Source: Xylona heveae TC161
Lineage: Eukaryota > Ascomycota > Xylonomycetes > Xylonales > Xylonaceae
NCBI RefSeq assembly: GCF_001619985.1
Contig: NW_017264196.1
Span: 2,108,001 to 2,172,000, forward strand
Length of the DNA stretch: 64,000 nt
Direction of reading: 5' to 3'
The translations under genes were made by a program, and so were the position numbers. Positions 48,201-61,033 of the stretch are shown piece by piece; position 1 is the stretch's first letter; each line of letters opens with the position of its first letter. The notes under the pieces were generated by a model. It saw only the letters and a list, made by a program, of their open reading frames with translations, searched no databases and had not been told where the DNA came from.

Positions 48201-51200
48201 GGCTCTTCTTCGTCATATACGGCAGTGTCCACACCAGTGAAGCCGGCGGCCTTGAGTTCAACATCCCAACGGGACACAGGGATATACGGCTCATACGGCC
48301 GATTATCAGCCTCACCCAACCACCAGCCGGAGAAATTTCCAAAGATATAGTTGGGAGCTCGAACGACCGCGCAGAGTTCGGTCATTACCAGCAGTCCATC
48401 AGGGCGCAGCAGTGGCTGCAGGTTCTTCAAGGTATCCTGAAGAATGGGCGTAGCGTGGATGACATTGGCAGCAAAAATGAGATCATACGTTCCTGGCTCG
48501 AACCCTTGCTCCGCGTAACTCTGAGAGATATCAAACACTTTGTACTCCATGTTCGAAGCATAAGCAAATCGGTCCTTGGCCTGAGGGAAGAAGCCAGCCG
48601 AAACATCAGTGAAGGTGTACGTGGAATACAGAGGCAACCCCCCTTCGTCAACCAAATCGCGCAGAATCAGCTCTGTGGTGCCCCCTGTGCCTGCTCCGAC
48701 CTCTAGGATCCGCAGTGTTGGCCTAGTATTGCTCAAAAACCGCACGAAATCACTGTGACCAAAGCTGACCACGTTGTAGATCTCTGTGAGCACATTGTCT
48801 TGCATCAAGATATCAAGAGTGTCTGCCTGTCCCGTGAAAATCTGCTTCATGTTATCGCAGATTCGCAGAAGGCCGATAGCAACGGCTTGCTTGTTCATTT
48901 GCATCAGTTGATTGAATCGGTTCGTGATCATTTCACGTCGCGTCTCTGCAGACAAAGTCACATAGCGCTTAGAGTCTTCAACGAGCGTGTACGTTCCGCT
49001 CTTTGCCCGCTCGATTTCACGGTTCAGCCAGTCTCTGAATTTAGCAAAATGCGGCTGGCATGGCTGGCATCCTGCAATCTTTTCTGCCGATTCCAGAATA
49101 CAGAGGAGGGTCATTTCCTCCTGCAACCGGGTCTCGGCTCTGTCCGACACGGGGGGTTTGAACAAGGAGCCGGCATCTATAAAGTCGTAATCGGGAAACC
49201 ACTCTAGTCGTGCAGCAGCATGTACATCATTGCTAGTTTCCTCAAGGAGTCTGTCGTCATCAAGCGGCGTGAGTTGAAGTCCCGCCATTCGAAACACTGT
49301 CGTCCCATCTACGACGCATTCCACCCCAGCGCTTTGAGGGTTGTCCTTTGGTTTCCATGCAATGGCCTGCATCTTATCTGCTCCACGAGCAATCTCAAGC
49401 TCTTCAATGATGGTTGGAACAGATAGCTGATCAAAGTTTCGACCGAGGCCCTTTGCCATCGCAACAAGTAGAAGCTGGAGACATGCGTCGATACAAGTTG
49501 GATGGATGAAAAACGGCGATTCTTGATGAGAAGGATTCTTCCTCACAATTTCAGCAGTGGCCAGCCCTTCTTTAGTTGAGGAGGTAATGTTGGTCAAGCC
49601 TTGAAACTCGGGGCCGTATACGATACCCACGTTGGCCATTGCATCGTAGAACCGGGCTGGTTCAACACGGCGAGGTAGTGTGTCTGGTCTGGGGCCACTG
49701 GCTGGAATAGATTTCTCAAGCTTTTTGATTTGTCCCTTACAGTGCTTGATCCAGGTATCATTGGTGTACGACATGATGGTAAAGTCATACCATTCGCTAT
49801 CATCAGAATCCGTCAGTTTGCGCGGGCGCAGCCCAGTCAGCATCTCAACCGGCTTTGACTCTGTCAGGACAAGAGCTGTCTGTGCAACAACATGTCGAAC
49901 ACTGAACCCATGATCTGTGCCGTCAATCTGCCTTATTGCCTCACCGGCCATGGCGATATAGCCCGCAAAAGGAAACACCACATCCTGGCGAATCTTATGG
50001 TCCCCCAGCCAGGGCTCATGCTCCAAATGCAGCATATTTCTCCACAGCGGCTCCATCTCTGGTGTTTCCGGTACGCGACTTCCCAACAGGCAATGGTGAG
50101 CGAATTTGCGGAATCGCCATGCTTGCGACACGCGGCTTTCGTACCAGTACGAATTGCCATGGTCCCACGGATACGTAGGCAGTCCCGAAAGAGGTTTTCC
50201 GCCACTTGAAAACAAGGAGGAGGCAAAATTAATGCTTATTCCTTCTTGGAATAATCTCCCAAACGCCGAGAGAAGGCTATGCGCACAATTCTTACCCCGG
50301 ATCATTGCAGCGGCATAGACACAGGGCCGGGACTCAGCGGAGGTGATCTGTCGTAACGGACCCGCGAGAGTCGAGTGAGGGCCAATTTCCAAGAAGACGC
50401 CATCTTGCTTGGAGGATTTGAGGAGACTGGTGACGGCTGGCGAAAAGAGAACAGGGGAGGTAAGGTTGGCGACCCAATACTCTGGGCCAAAGAAAGTTGG
50501 ATCCTCTATAGGTTCCGCAGTCACGCTCGATATGAAATCAGCCCTTTGCTTGGGCGCAGCGAGGTTGGGGTGTCGTGCCATCTCTGCCTTGATGAGACTA
50601 CAATACTCGCTGGCTAAAGACTGCATGTGGTGCGAATGATATGCCATATTCACCTCCAGCCGTCTGGCAAACGCATCCGGTGCGGCTTTCCGCACAGCGG
50701 AAAGAACCTCTTCGACCTTGGCCCCGTCGCCGGAGATTGTTGTGCTGGATGGACTGTTCTGGCAGGCCAAGGTAACTCCATCAACTAAGTATCGAGAGAC
50801 CTCGGCCGCACTCAAGCCGACGGCTGCCATTCCTCCGTCCGAGGGGGCCATCTTGGTGGTCACATAGCCACGATAGTATGCAACAATCATAGCTATTTCC
50901 AGAGGAATGATACCAGCCGCATAGGCAGCTGCAATTTCACCACTGGAATGGCCGATTACGGCACTAGGCTTGACGTCCGCGGCGAGGAACCGATTGACCA
51001 GAGCAATTTGGACCGCGGTGCACAGCGGCTGAGACAGTTCTGCACGGTTGATCTGACTGCTTTCCTTGGGCTTTTCGAGTTCGCCTAAAAATCCGTCAAA
51101 ATGGCCCATCTCTATGAGGCTGTAGAAAAGGGGACCGCCTACCTAATATCGTCCATTCGGGGGCATATTTGAAGCTCTGCAGAAATCCATCCATTTTACT

Positions 51201-53098
51201 GATATCAGAGCGGAAGTTTGCATCGGTTTCAATGAGTTCTTTGCCCATCTGAGCCCACTGAGCACCCTGGCCGCTAAATATCATCGTCACCTCGGGGGCA
51301 CGGTTTGCTGCTTTGACTGATCCAGAAGTCTCAGCAAAGGTGCCATTGTCCAAGACTGCAAAGGCCCTGTGAGGGAGATTTTCTCGACGGATTGCCAGAG
51401 TATACGCGAGGTCTGCAGCGCAGTGCGGGTTTTCCTGTGCAAACTTCTGATATTGGTCGAGTTTTTTTGCCAGGGAAGGCTGTGTATTGGCCGAGAAGAG
51501 CAGCAGTTCCGGTTTGACCGTTTTCCTCTGGGTTTCCAATTGAACTGGGTCCCGAGAAAAAGAGTCAAGAATGACCTAGATTAGCTGGGTTAATTGGGAA
51601 AGGAAGGTTCTTTGGAAAAACAATTTTAGAAAGTGACCTACATGGGCATTCGCACCGCCAATTCCAAATGAGTTGATACTGATGCGATGCGCCCGATTTT
51701 CCGGGAAAGGCGTGGGAACCAGAGGAACCTTTAATTGCTTTTCAGCAAAAGGAACTATTAAAGCCAGTCAGTGAATCAGTTTCCTCTGCAATGTGGCAGG
51801 ATAACTCTTACTTTTCGGATTTGGCAAAGAGAACTTGATGTTGGGGGGGATGGTGTTGTGTTCCAGTGCCAGCACTGCCTTGATCAGACTCGAAATGCCC
51901 GAAGAAGCTTCGGAATGGCCAACGTTTGGTTTGACTGAGCCAATATAGACACCCTTGTTGCCAAATACATTTCCGACTGCGGTGGTCTCAATGGGGTCAC
52001 CAGTGGGAGTTCCGGTTCCGTGACACTGATATCTTCGTCGTTAACAATGGTGGCTTATTTAAGGGAGGGGGTCAGTAACATAAATACCTCGACGAATGCC
52101 GTCTCTGACGGATCCAGGCCCGCATCCTGATATACCTTTCGCATCAGAGATTCATGGGCCTTGCCATTGGGGCTCATCAAGCTTTGACTCTTGCCGTCAC
52201 TGTTGGTGCCGGTGGCTCGAATCACAGCGCGGATGACGTTTCCGTCCCGTATGGCAGTCTCAAGCGGTTTGATATATATCGCCGAAATGGCCTCTGCACG
52301 GGCAAACCCATCAGCATGGGCATCAAACGTCTTGCACGACCCATCAGGGGAGAGAATGCCCTCAGCGGTCATGGCAGCCGTGGTTGTTGGGCCCATAATC
52401 AAGTTGGTGCCAGCAACGACGGCCCCGTTGGCATCACCACGTTGCAGCGCTCGACAGGCCTCGTGAAGGGCAACAAGGGAAGCAGAGCAACCAGTCTTGA
52501 TAACCAGGCTAGGACCGCGGAGATCGTATTCATACGAGACTCGGTTGGCGATCATGAGGTCTCCATGGCCGGTCATGATGTATCCCCCGGAATGTTGCGA
52601 CTCTTTGGCACTCATCTGCAGCCAATCCTCACCAAAGGTCCCTACGTAACAGCCAATGAGTTGGCCTCGATAATTGACCTCACCGGCGTCCTCCAGACAT
52701 TCGCGAGTCACCTCGAGCAACTTGCGTTGTTGTGGATCGCACTTTTCGAGCTCATTCTTTGTCAATGAGAAAAAGGATGTGTCCAGGGTGGTCAGGTCGT
52801 CCTCGATAAAGTAACCATATCTGGTTTTGATTGCTTCCTTACCCCCGAGGGAGTCGTTGAATCCTTCCGTATTATATCTGGTAGAAGGAACTGGCCCACG
52901 TGCATCTCTACCGTTCACCAGCAGATCCCAAAATGCATCTGGTGATTTAATGCCTCCTGGAAGGCGCATTCCAATACCACAGATGGCAATCTGGTCTGTC
53001 ATGCCACGGTGACTTTGGCCGTTGACCAGACCATTCGAGTGTCCATTGATCCCATTCCCGTTGGTCTCCTGGGGTTTGACTAGAAGCGGTACAGGCAT
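45273..53098 (-). CDS. Highly reducing polyketide synthase (KS-AT-DH-cMeT-ER-KR-ACP)
   Basis: This is a 2489-aa iterative type I PKS. Exons, 5' to 3', are 52088-53098, 51812-52025, 51642-51754, 51143-51575, 46752-51084, 46219-46693 and 45273-46163. KS (about 35-460) has the active Cys in KTGCSASL, His in [11 protein letters not shown] and His in [13 protein letters not shown] (545-860) has [12 protein letters not shown] and GHSSGE. DH (920-1215) has His in WLGDHKI and Asp in [10 protein letters not shown]. cMeT has [11 protein letters not shown] near 1355. ER (1730-2030) has [15 protein letters not shown] has [14 protein letters not shown] near 2100 and a YNAAN active site near 2251. ACP has MGLDSLMA near 2441. 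All key residues are present, so a reduced, C-methylated chain is expected. There is no thioesterase or reductase, so release must be done in trans. It heads a cluster with three oxidoreductases and a transporter. Confidence 0.96.
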
Positions 53099-54349
53099 GA
53101 TCAGATGAAGAAGGATCCGGTGAGATCAAAAAGAAAAAATGATAAAAGAAGCAAGACAGTTCGTATAGAAGAAGTTGGTATAGAACTTTGGTAGTCTTCA
53201 ATATCGAGGTATATATAGACACTAAATCTAGTTCAGCCATGTCTTTTGAGTAGCTTTGCTTGTCATTGAGCATCACGTACTAAAGCTCTCATGAAATCAT
53301 CCATACGAATCCACCGAGTCCCTTGTGTGCATGACGCTTGCAATGCCATTGTCTCATCAGCTGAGTTGTATCAGCCATTCCACCTATTCAATAGAGAGAG
53401 CATCTATGTGGAGATGCTACATGAAACAGGTTTGTCAATGATGGCTGCATATTCTCACCATCCGGAGATCTATCTTCTACAGTTGATTGATTGATGGATG
53501 GATCTATGGATCCTTCAACACAAGACCGTTGGCAGGGAAGAGCATCGGGATCGCCGAAAGACGCCACGAAGCATCTGTGTTTTCTACTCATAAGATTAAA
53601 TTTGTGGAAACATATGCACTACGACCAAAAACTACCACTCCATGTACTTCAAGGACCCGCACATGCATTATCCCATGTGTATTTGTGGCTGGCTGAGCTG
53701 ATCTGATCGGAAACAATCTCTTATTATTATTATCAATTTGAGAGGGGCCAAGGAGATCCACTGAGTGAAGCAGGTGGTCTTATGGGCCAATCATAACATT
53801 CAATCTGCGATTTTGCAGAGATACATGGTGATGAATGCTTGCATTTACACCGTTTCTATATGCAGCAAGCAATCTCTTCATGTTAACACTTTTTCCATCA
53901 CAACCTGGGAACTCAGCAGAGCGAAGTGGGACTGGCATTCCGGTCAACCGTCATATTACAATCAACTCCAATTAGGTCTGACGCGTCCGCCTTTCAGCCC
54001 GTACTTTTGCGTCTTCCAGGATTTTGATGATGCACAGTTTAGGAGGTTGGAAGGAGGGGAAAGAGGCACGTCATCCACGATCTCTTTTTTCCAAATCAAC
54101 ATCGCGAGACCGGACAAAGGCCATCCGTCCAATTCCGATATTATGTTCATCTGAATTGTGTGGTATTTTACTTGTATGTCTTATTGCCTGTAACCCTTTC
54201 CGATTGATGGCATACATAAGAGCCGTTACGGCTCTGGATCTATCTCGAATATCCCGAAAATCAATCATACCATCTCCTCTTCAATTGTTTACTTTGTATT
54301 ATCCGACTATCTGAGTCAAGAGAATTTCTTGCAAAATATCACATCCACA
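53099..54349. promoter_or_regulatory. Divergent promoter region PKS / 2OG dioxygenase
   Basis: 1.25 kb between divergent starts, no gene visible. It has a GATT/GATG-type short repeat at about 53482-53515 and the palindrome CAGCTG at about 53358-53363, shared with the repeat block at 58.4 kb. The divergent layout suggests co-regulation of the two genes. Confidence 0.45.
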
Positions 54350-55616
54350 ATGTCTTCCAACAAACTCGTGGAACACAATGTTGCCGGCATCGACATGAGC
54401 GGCCTCTACCCCGCTCCTTTTCCAGACGATGTGCCCATTATCGAGTTGAAAACCATCTCGCTGGCTAAGCTTCTGGAAAAAGACCAGACAGAGACCCAGC
54501 GGATGTTTGAAATCTGTCAGGATCCAGGATTCTTCTATCTAGACTTGACGGACCATCCCGAAGGTCTGCAGATGCTACGAGATGTAGTAAGCTGTTGTCG
54601 ACTCGGCCAGAGTATTTTCCCCAATAAGTCCATGGAGGAAAAGAAATCGTTCAAGACGAGAGAGCGGATTGGAGTTTTTGACATGGGGTGAGTCAGAAAT
54701 GCTTCAACCAGAGACCAAAAAAACTTTGCCCCCTTTTTTTCATACGTAAGAGTCTGATCTTTTTAGCTACTTTACCAAAGATGTTTTACCGGATGGGGAA
54801 CCTCGATACAGTGAGACTATTAATGTACAGTTTCTGGCTTACAACCAAAAAGATAAGGAATCAAGCTGATAGAATGTATAGATTCCGATGACGGAAATGT
54901 TTTCTCCACCAAGCGAGCACGAGAAGAATTTTCGACTTCCTCCCTGGCTGGCCCCGCACGTGGATCTGTTTCGTACGACAATGTCCCAAGGCAACAGACT
55001 AGCCAATGTAATATTCAGCGTACTGGAAGACGCTCTGCAGCTGAAGACAGGGACCATTACTTCTGCCCACCAGTTGGCAGACCCGTCGAGCGATTTCCTG
55101 CGGCTGTTACGCTACACGGGCGTCAAGCCAGGCAAGACGGTTGACCAACTCACCTTTCCCGCCCACAAGGATGCCATTAGTCTCGCCATTCTCTTCACCT
55201 GGCTGGGAGGCCTGCAGATCCCTGCGCCCGACGCCACCTGGATCGGCCCGGAAAAGGTGACCGAAGACAGCTGGAGATGGGTTAAGCCGATCCCGGGAAC
55301 GGCAATTGTCAATCTGGGAGACGCAATCGAGATTCTAACGAACAAGGTGCTCAAGTCAGGTCTGCATCGGGTGGTTCGGGCGCCTGGCAAGCAGGCGCCG
55401 TTTGACAAATACAGTGTGCTGATTGGAACTCGGCCCAACAATCAGCTGCCAATGGTTCCATTCACAGACAGTCCGTTGATCCCTGAGCAGACTGAAGAGC
55501 AGAGGAATGCACCGGTGCTGACGAGTGAAGAGTGGGGAACAAGCAAGATCTTGGGGCTGGAGAGACTGCTCAAGAAGCGTGATGAGGACAAGGAGGTGTT
55601 GACTTTCAAGCATTGA
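54350..55616 (+). CDS. 2-oxoglutarate/Fe(II)-dependent dioxygenase
   Basis: This is a 376-aa member of the isopenicillin-N-synthase-like dioxygenase superfamily, which hydroxylates, desaturates or cyclises small molecules using iron, 2-oxoglutarate and O2. Exons are 54350-54687, 54767-54824 and 54882-55616. Skipping intron 2 as drawn gives the continuous SETINIPMTEMF. The N-terminal DIOX_N-like part (VPIIELKTISLAKLL, CQDPGFFYLDLTDHP) precedes the core. Iron ligands are H-x-D in FPAHKDAISLAILFTW near 228 and the distal His in SGLHRVVRAPG near 292; the 2-oxoglutarate Arg is in VLIGTRPN near 310. All are present, so it should be active. It is divergent from the PKS and most likely tailors the polyketide. 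Confidence 0.92.
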
Positions 55617-56605
55617 CCAATCCTGCCTACCTAGGCCCTAGTGATATTGATGGTTAGACTCTTGCACGGCCCGAGCAGCGGCCCGGTCCATAATCGGTAG
55701 ACGGATTTTAGTGTTACTCTTAGTATACAATGGTAATATTCTTTGTTTAATATTGTGCTACACACTATAGACGTACCTAGTTGCAACGGCAATAGACATA
55801 AACAGTCTATACCAGGTCTAATGCCCAGGGACTCTAATTTAACATTTACAGGTACATACTCCGAAGAATGAGACTCCGTAAAAAGCACTTTATTTTGGGC
55901 AAACAAATTTTACACGTGGTCAGAGATAAGGAATTCTAGAGTGAATTATTCTATACTATGTGTCACACTACAAGACTTTTTTTTTTTCTTTTTTTTTTTT
56001 TCTTTTTTCCAAGCACAAGCCATACGGAGAAGGCCGACATCATATCATGCCTCGTCCGCTTCGTTCATTTGTCTCGGCTTCTGTATCCTTTTGATAGAAA
56101 AGATAACCAATTGACCGACTATAGATTATATTAATAACTTAATGAACAATAATCTTATGTCTGTCTAGCTCTATTACTCGCTCGGAGAAATTAATATTAG
56201 AGTGGTTGGAAACAGCTTATTTCTGCCGCCCCACTAGTCATACACTTTTTATTCCCTGCACTGCTAGTGGCTAGTAGTTACGGGAAGGGAGCGAGTATAA
56301 CGCTGCCACGGCACACCTTCTCTTTTAAGCCTCATGCGATCCCAGCAAATTCGGAAATTAAATAATCAGCTAACTAGTTGGCGCTCTGTTCCAGGAATAT
56401 CCCCGAATGAAAAACTGAGCCCTGGTCAACTCCTGGAAGCTTGGATGGGTCTTCGAAAGTATAGAGCGGAAAAAATTACATCCGAGCTGAGATCATCTAC
56501 TCCCCATCTCGCGAGTTACATACAGAAACCGTCCATCTTCCAATAAAATTTGCCATAGCTACCCAAGATATCTATATGCCCAACAGACTAGGTATGCACA
56601 AGGCA
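55617..56605. other. Convergent intergenic region (dioxygenase / FAD oxidase 3' ends)
   Basis: 989 nt, AT-rich, with a long interrupted T-run at 55977-56008. No gene visible; the small + frame 56334-56546 has no motifs. Confidence 0.5.
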
Positions 56606-58271
56606 CTAAACCAAAGGGTGATTAAATCGAAAAACATTTTCGGGATCCCAAAGCTGCTTGAGGCTGCGCAATTTCGGAAGTTTGTGCGCGCCGTAAAGAA
56701 CGTCTGGCGATTCGTCTCCATGGCCGTAGTTGACGTAAATCTGCTGGGGAGAGAAGCCGCTGCTAGCCTGGAGAGAAGCGCGAGCACTCACGGCAAATTC
56801 ATTGACGGTATCTTCCAGCGATCCGGCGGGGTAGCCGAAATTCCACAGCCTGGTTGATTTGTTAGTCAAGGATCCTCTGTCAATTCATGGTGGAGGTAGT
56901 TGGGAAGGCGGGAAATACAGGTGGGCCGTGATATCCCGGTAAGGATAAGCAGTGGAGCCGGCAGAGAAGGACATTGTCTTGTTTCGGGAAAACTGCTCAA
57001 TGAAAAACACGCTGCTCTGAGCATCTGGGTACTTTGAGTAGAATCCCTGCATGTCATGGAAAAAGGAATCAAAGCTGGAAATATTGTAGGATTGAACACT
57101 TCCGCCGTACACGTTCCGATACAATCCCTTGACGCAGGCAGCCATGCTCGGCTCGGCGGCAAAGAAACCCGCGTATGTCAGGTCCTTCCAGGGAACAACG
57201 GAGATGTTTTGGCGGAGTGGGGCGATTTTGTCAAGCAGTGGATTCAGCAGCTGGACCAGCTCCTCTTTTGGCCCCGGATAGGCCGCGTTCAGTGTAAAAG
57301 TCAGTCCGCCATACTCGGCCACATAGCTGACGAGAGCAATGAGAGACAACTTCTCGGGCATTTCCGTCTCCAAGGATTTCAGATACGACATGATGGCGGT
57401 ACTTGCGTTGAGTGGAAAGTTGAAGTCGGCGTTAGCAACCAACTGGGACGTTAGATCCGTGACTCGGTAGGTGGCTTCGATGACGATCCCGTAGTTGAAG
57501 CCAGCCCCACGAACAGCCCAGAAGAGGTCGGAGTTTTCCATTGTCGATGCTGTTACAACCTCACCTGCTGCCGTTATCAGCCGGACGCTGATCAGTGCAT
57601 CTAAGATCATCCCATGAATTCCGTTATATCGACCGACACCACCGCCCAGGGTGGCTCCCAACATGCCCACGCATGAGGAGGTACCGGTAGCTAATTGGCA
57701 GAAATGAAGTAGTCAGCATGACAAGGGAAACAAATAAAGGGAGCAAAGAACGTACTAATTTCCTTTCCAGCATTGTAGAGAGGCTCATACACGTCCCCAA
57801 ACCGGACTCCTGCACCAATGGTCATGGTATTGGCATCTGCATCCACAGATACAGTCCGGAACTGACTGAGGTCAAGCAGGATTCCATTGTGAAGGGCACC
57901 ATAAGAGGTTGTAAAGCCATGAGCTCCACCAGTCGCAAGAAACGGAATCCTATGCAGAGCAGCGAACACGACCTATGGAATTGGAACGTCTCAGAATAAG
58001 GGTCCCCACAATCACTTATTGGCTCCGATCAACCTACCAGATTCTGAACGTCCACCTCCGTGGCAGGCCTCACCCCTACAACATATGTAGGAGCATCATG
58101 GGTTGTCCACCGTTGGGTCTCATTAGGGTCAAAGATCTCAGTCGCAGGCGAGAGATTGAGGTGTAGAGATGACAAGACAGAGGAAAGATTGGCGGAAGGG
58201 ACCAAGGCTGAAACGATATGCAGATGCAACGCACAACCAAGGACCAGCAACCAGGACGTGAAAGAATGCAT
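56606..58271 (-). CDS. Secreted FAD-linked oxidase (berberine bridge enzyme-like, BBE)
   Basis: This is a 488-aa flavoprotein of the FAD_binding_4/BBE type; fungal relatives catalyse oxidative cyclisation, desaturation or alcohol oxidation of natural products. Exons, 5' to 3', are 58038-58271, 57756-57972, 56919-57690 and 56606-56849. An N-terminal signal peptide (about 1-22, LLVLGCALHLHIVSA) suggests entry into the secretory path. FAD-binding blocks are PTYVVGVRPATEVDVQNLV, ATGGAHGFTTSYGAL (His near 95, the likely flavin link), MTIGAGVRFGDVY, SSCVGMLGATLGGGVG and DLFWAVRGAGFNYGIV. The BBE C-terminal domain ends with YVNYGHGDESPDVLYG and LKQLWDPENVFRFNHPL. It converges with the dioxygenase and is divergent from the SDR. 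It probably tailors the PKS product. Confidence 0.92.
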
Positions 58272-59069
58272 TTCTGGTGATGAGTGATATAGACGACCCT
58301 TTCAACTGGGTGTTAACAGCAGTGAACCATGTCTTTATATCATGGATTCATGGGTTAATAGAGCTGCAAACTCCTGCATCTTGATCCCTTTTACTCGTAC
58401 GCATATATTTTGCTATCCGCAAAGTCATGAGTAGCGGGCCATGTTCAGCTGAATCCGCTTCACTTGGAGAAGCATCAATTCGATATCCACAGAGTCAAGC
58501 GTAATGGACCATGTCCAGCTGAATCCTAATTCCTTTAGTTGTACAAGCATCCTTTGCTATCCACAAAGTCAAGTATCACAAGGTGACAAGGTCAAGGGTG
58601 GTGGACCATGTCCAGCTGAAGATTGTTTCTTTTACGTATACATACATACTTTATTATCTCCAGCGTCAAGAGTGGCTTACCATAGCCAACTGAATATTGA
58701 CATATCCATGTCTTTTGAATATGGTAAATTGATAATAGATCGTTTGGCATACAGGGATGATATTGGCTTAGTAATCCACGAACTTGCTATGGATTTGATT
58801 CCATTTTCTTTGCTTCCTCTGCACGGCACATTTGCTTGTCTCCACCTTTCTCTGCCTGTTGCTTCCTGGCTTAACTCCACCAAACAGTAAACTCCGTCAT
58901 GTCTCTTTCATCCTCTCCTCTCCTCTCCGTAGCTGATTTTTAAGAGAGACAATCCTCAATGCAATGACACATCCGATGCCCCTTCCGTACCTTTTTTTTT
59001 TCTTTTCCTCTTTCTCTCTCTCTAACTGTCCAAGCTATTTGAACACTTGCCAAATATTCTTGTTCAATC
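58272..59069. promoter_or_regulatory. Divergent promoter region FAD oxidase / SDR
   Basis: 798 nt between divergent starts. It contains the degenerate repeat block listed separately and a CT-rich tract at about 58900-59030 just before the SDR. The + frame 58504-58890 crosses the repeats and is not a credible gene. Confidence 0.5.
58376..58694. repeat. Four degenerate tandem repeats (units of about 70-100 bp)
   Basis: Each unit pairs a block like GCTATCCACAAAGTCAAG (58411, 58481, 58555 and, weaker, 58652) with a block like GGACCATGTCCAGCTGAA (58437-58456, 58506-58526, 58603-58620 and, weaker, 58676-58694). The second block is identical over 18 bp in copies two and three and contains the palindrome CAGCTG. 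It sits between two cluster genes, so it may be a multiplied regulator site or a decayed minisatellite. Confidence 0.75.
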
Positions 59070-59987
59070 ATGTCTGAAAAAGTAATCCTCTGTACTGGTG
59101 CCAACCAGGGCTTGGGTTTTGCCATCCTCCAGGTTGCTGGGCTGCGCCACCCAACAAACACCTATATCCTTTGCAGCCGTGATCTGAATGCTGGTCAACA
59201 GGCGGTCCAGAAACTCAAAGACCTGGGCGTGACTGCCAAGATTGATTTGGTCCAGCTGGACGTCACCAATAACCAGCAGATTACCGCCGCGGTCAACCAT
59301 GTTACCAAGACCTATGGAAGACTAGATGGTATGCCTGCTTCTCATTACATACTTTATTCCAACGCTATTGCCACCCACTACCATTAATCACTACCTCATG
59401 CTTCACGATAATAAAAACAACAATATTATAAACGATAACAATAAATTACTAACACTTGCTAAACAGTCTTGATCAACAACGCCGGTATCATCCGTCTTCC
59501 ATCCAAAGACGACCTCTCAGCGGCTCGAAACGCCTACAATGAAATTCTGAATGTCAACATCACTTCTGTTGCCCTCGTCACCACTGCCTTCACTCCTCTT
59601 CTCTACCAGTCTTCCGCCCCCAAGGTCATCAACATCTCCTCCGGCCTGGGCAGCATCCAGAACTCTCTGACCAAGAAAATGGGCCGCTCCCCGCCGTACG
59701 GTGCCAGCAAGATCGGCATGAACGGCCTCACGGTGCACATGCAGGTTGCCGAGAACGACCGCGTGGAAGCTGACGCCGATAAATCGGGTGGCAAGCCGCG
59801 TATTCAATTCTACGTCTGCGCGCCTGGCCCGCTCAAGACGGCATTCACAAACTACTGGCCAAATGGCAGGTCTCCCGAGGAGGGAGCAGAGGTGGCCGTG
59901 CACCTGCTTGCCGACGATACCGACAAGTATGAAGGGGGGTCGTACTGGGAGTTTGCAGATGGCGAGATGAAAATTGTTCCCTGGTAG
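59070..59987 (+). CDS. Short-chain dehydrogenase/reductase (SDR)
   Basis: This is a 259-aa classical SDR that oxidises or reduces alcohol/carbonyl groups with NAD(P). Exons are 59070-59328 and 59467-59987, with the join GRLD-VLINNAG exact. The Rossmann motif TGANQGLG is at residues 8-15, the structural NNAG near 90, the catalytic Ser in VINISSG near 140, and YGASK near 160, so the triad is complete. CSRD after the second strand favours NADP (inference). The tail lacks membrane or targeting signals, so it is probably cytosolic. It is divergent from the FAD oxidase within the PKS cluster. General 'carbonyl reductase-like' SDRs are the closest match; the substrate cannot be told from sequence. 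Confidence 0.92.
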
Positions 59988-60670
59988 ATATATCTTCACA
60001 GAAACTACTTTTGCAGGGTCAGGAACGAAGAGGCAGGGCACACCAAATATTCAGATATTTTTACTGTCATATACACCGTAGGCAGCAGGCTCGAATTCGC
60101 AATTTCACCCAAAAAGCCAATTAAATTAGCAAGCAAAAATAAAAAAAGCAATTTACCAAAATTTGGTCGGACCGGATTTGGTGAAGTAATATATTCTTTG
60201 ACTTTTAACTTGGCCCTTGAGTATTACCCCCCAAATTCTATTTCTTGTAAAAAATTGTACCCGATTTTCAAATTACACGCTATTTACTGTAGTGGTATAC
60301 CCTCTATTTCTAAAAGATTTATTACTACTAACTACTATATACCATCTTGATTTTTGACCCTAACAACTTTTTTCTAATTACTGAGATATATCTATGGACC
60401 ATGGTCCTTGGAAATACATGTAATTACAGTGAGTCTGCGACACACCCCTGTAAATAAAGTAAATAATGTTCTTGAAAGTCGACCCATTATCCTAGAGTGT
60501 GTCCTGACTCCTAGGAGATCGTAGTAACGTACTGTCAAAGAGAGTGCCCTGGCCTCTGGTGCTTAGGCTTGCTACTTTAGCAGAGGCATTGTAGGTGTTG
60601 TGGCCCTGCGGGAGCATGTAGCAGTAGTAATAGTACAATTGAAGGACTATCATACAGTATGTAATTTGGT

Positions 60671-60712
60671 GAACCATGAACCATGAACCGTGAACCATGA
60701 ACCATGAACCAT
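60671..60712. repeat. Six tandem copies of the heptamer GAACCAT
   Basis: Six consecutive 7-bp units, the third reading GAACCGT. A simple minisatellite in the AT-rich spacer. Confidence 0.93.
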
Positions 60713-61012
60713 GATAGAGTTATAGACTGTCACTCTATATATATCCCGGATTCCTGCATCCTCTTTCTCGAAATTAAGTAGACCATAGTCCCAATGATAT
60801 AACTGTAGCCTGTAGCGGACCGTACACCACAGTAACTGCCGCCTGTAGGAGAGCGTAATTCTATGGGTATATCTGATATTCTGAGAATAATTACACAAAA
60901 GATTTCAGGGTATATAGTATTATGGGGCAACACAAATAAATAGTACTGTAGTAATTTATTGTATAGCAGGTAAGTTGTAAGTTGTAACATATACCACAAT
61001 AAATAGCACATG

Positions 61013-61033
61013 TATATATATATATATATATAT
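61013..61033. repeat. (TA)n microsatellite
   Basis: About ten uninterrupted TA units in the AT-rich spacer. Confidence 0.93.

Noticed and set aside
52470-52510. KS motif KTGCSASL read as an inactivated DTACSSSL
   Set aside because: The catalytic Cys is intact and this variant is usual in one clade of highly reducing PKSs.
58504-58890. 128-codon frame in the BBE/SDR promoter
   Set aside because: It runs through the degenerate repeats and has no protein-like conservation.
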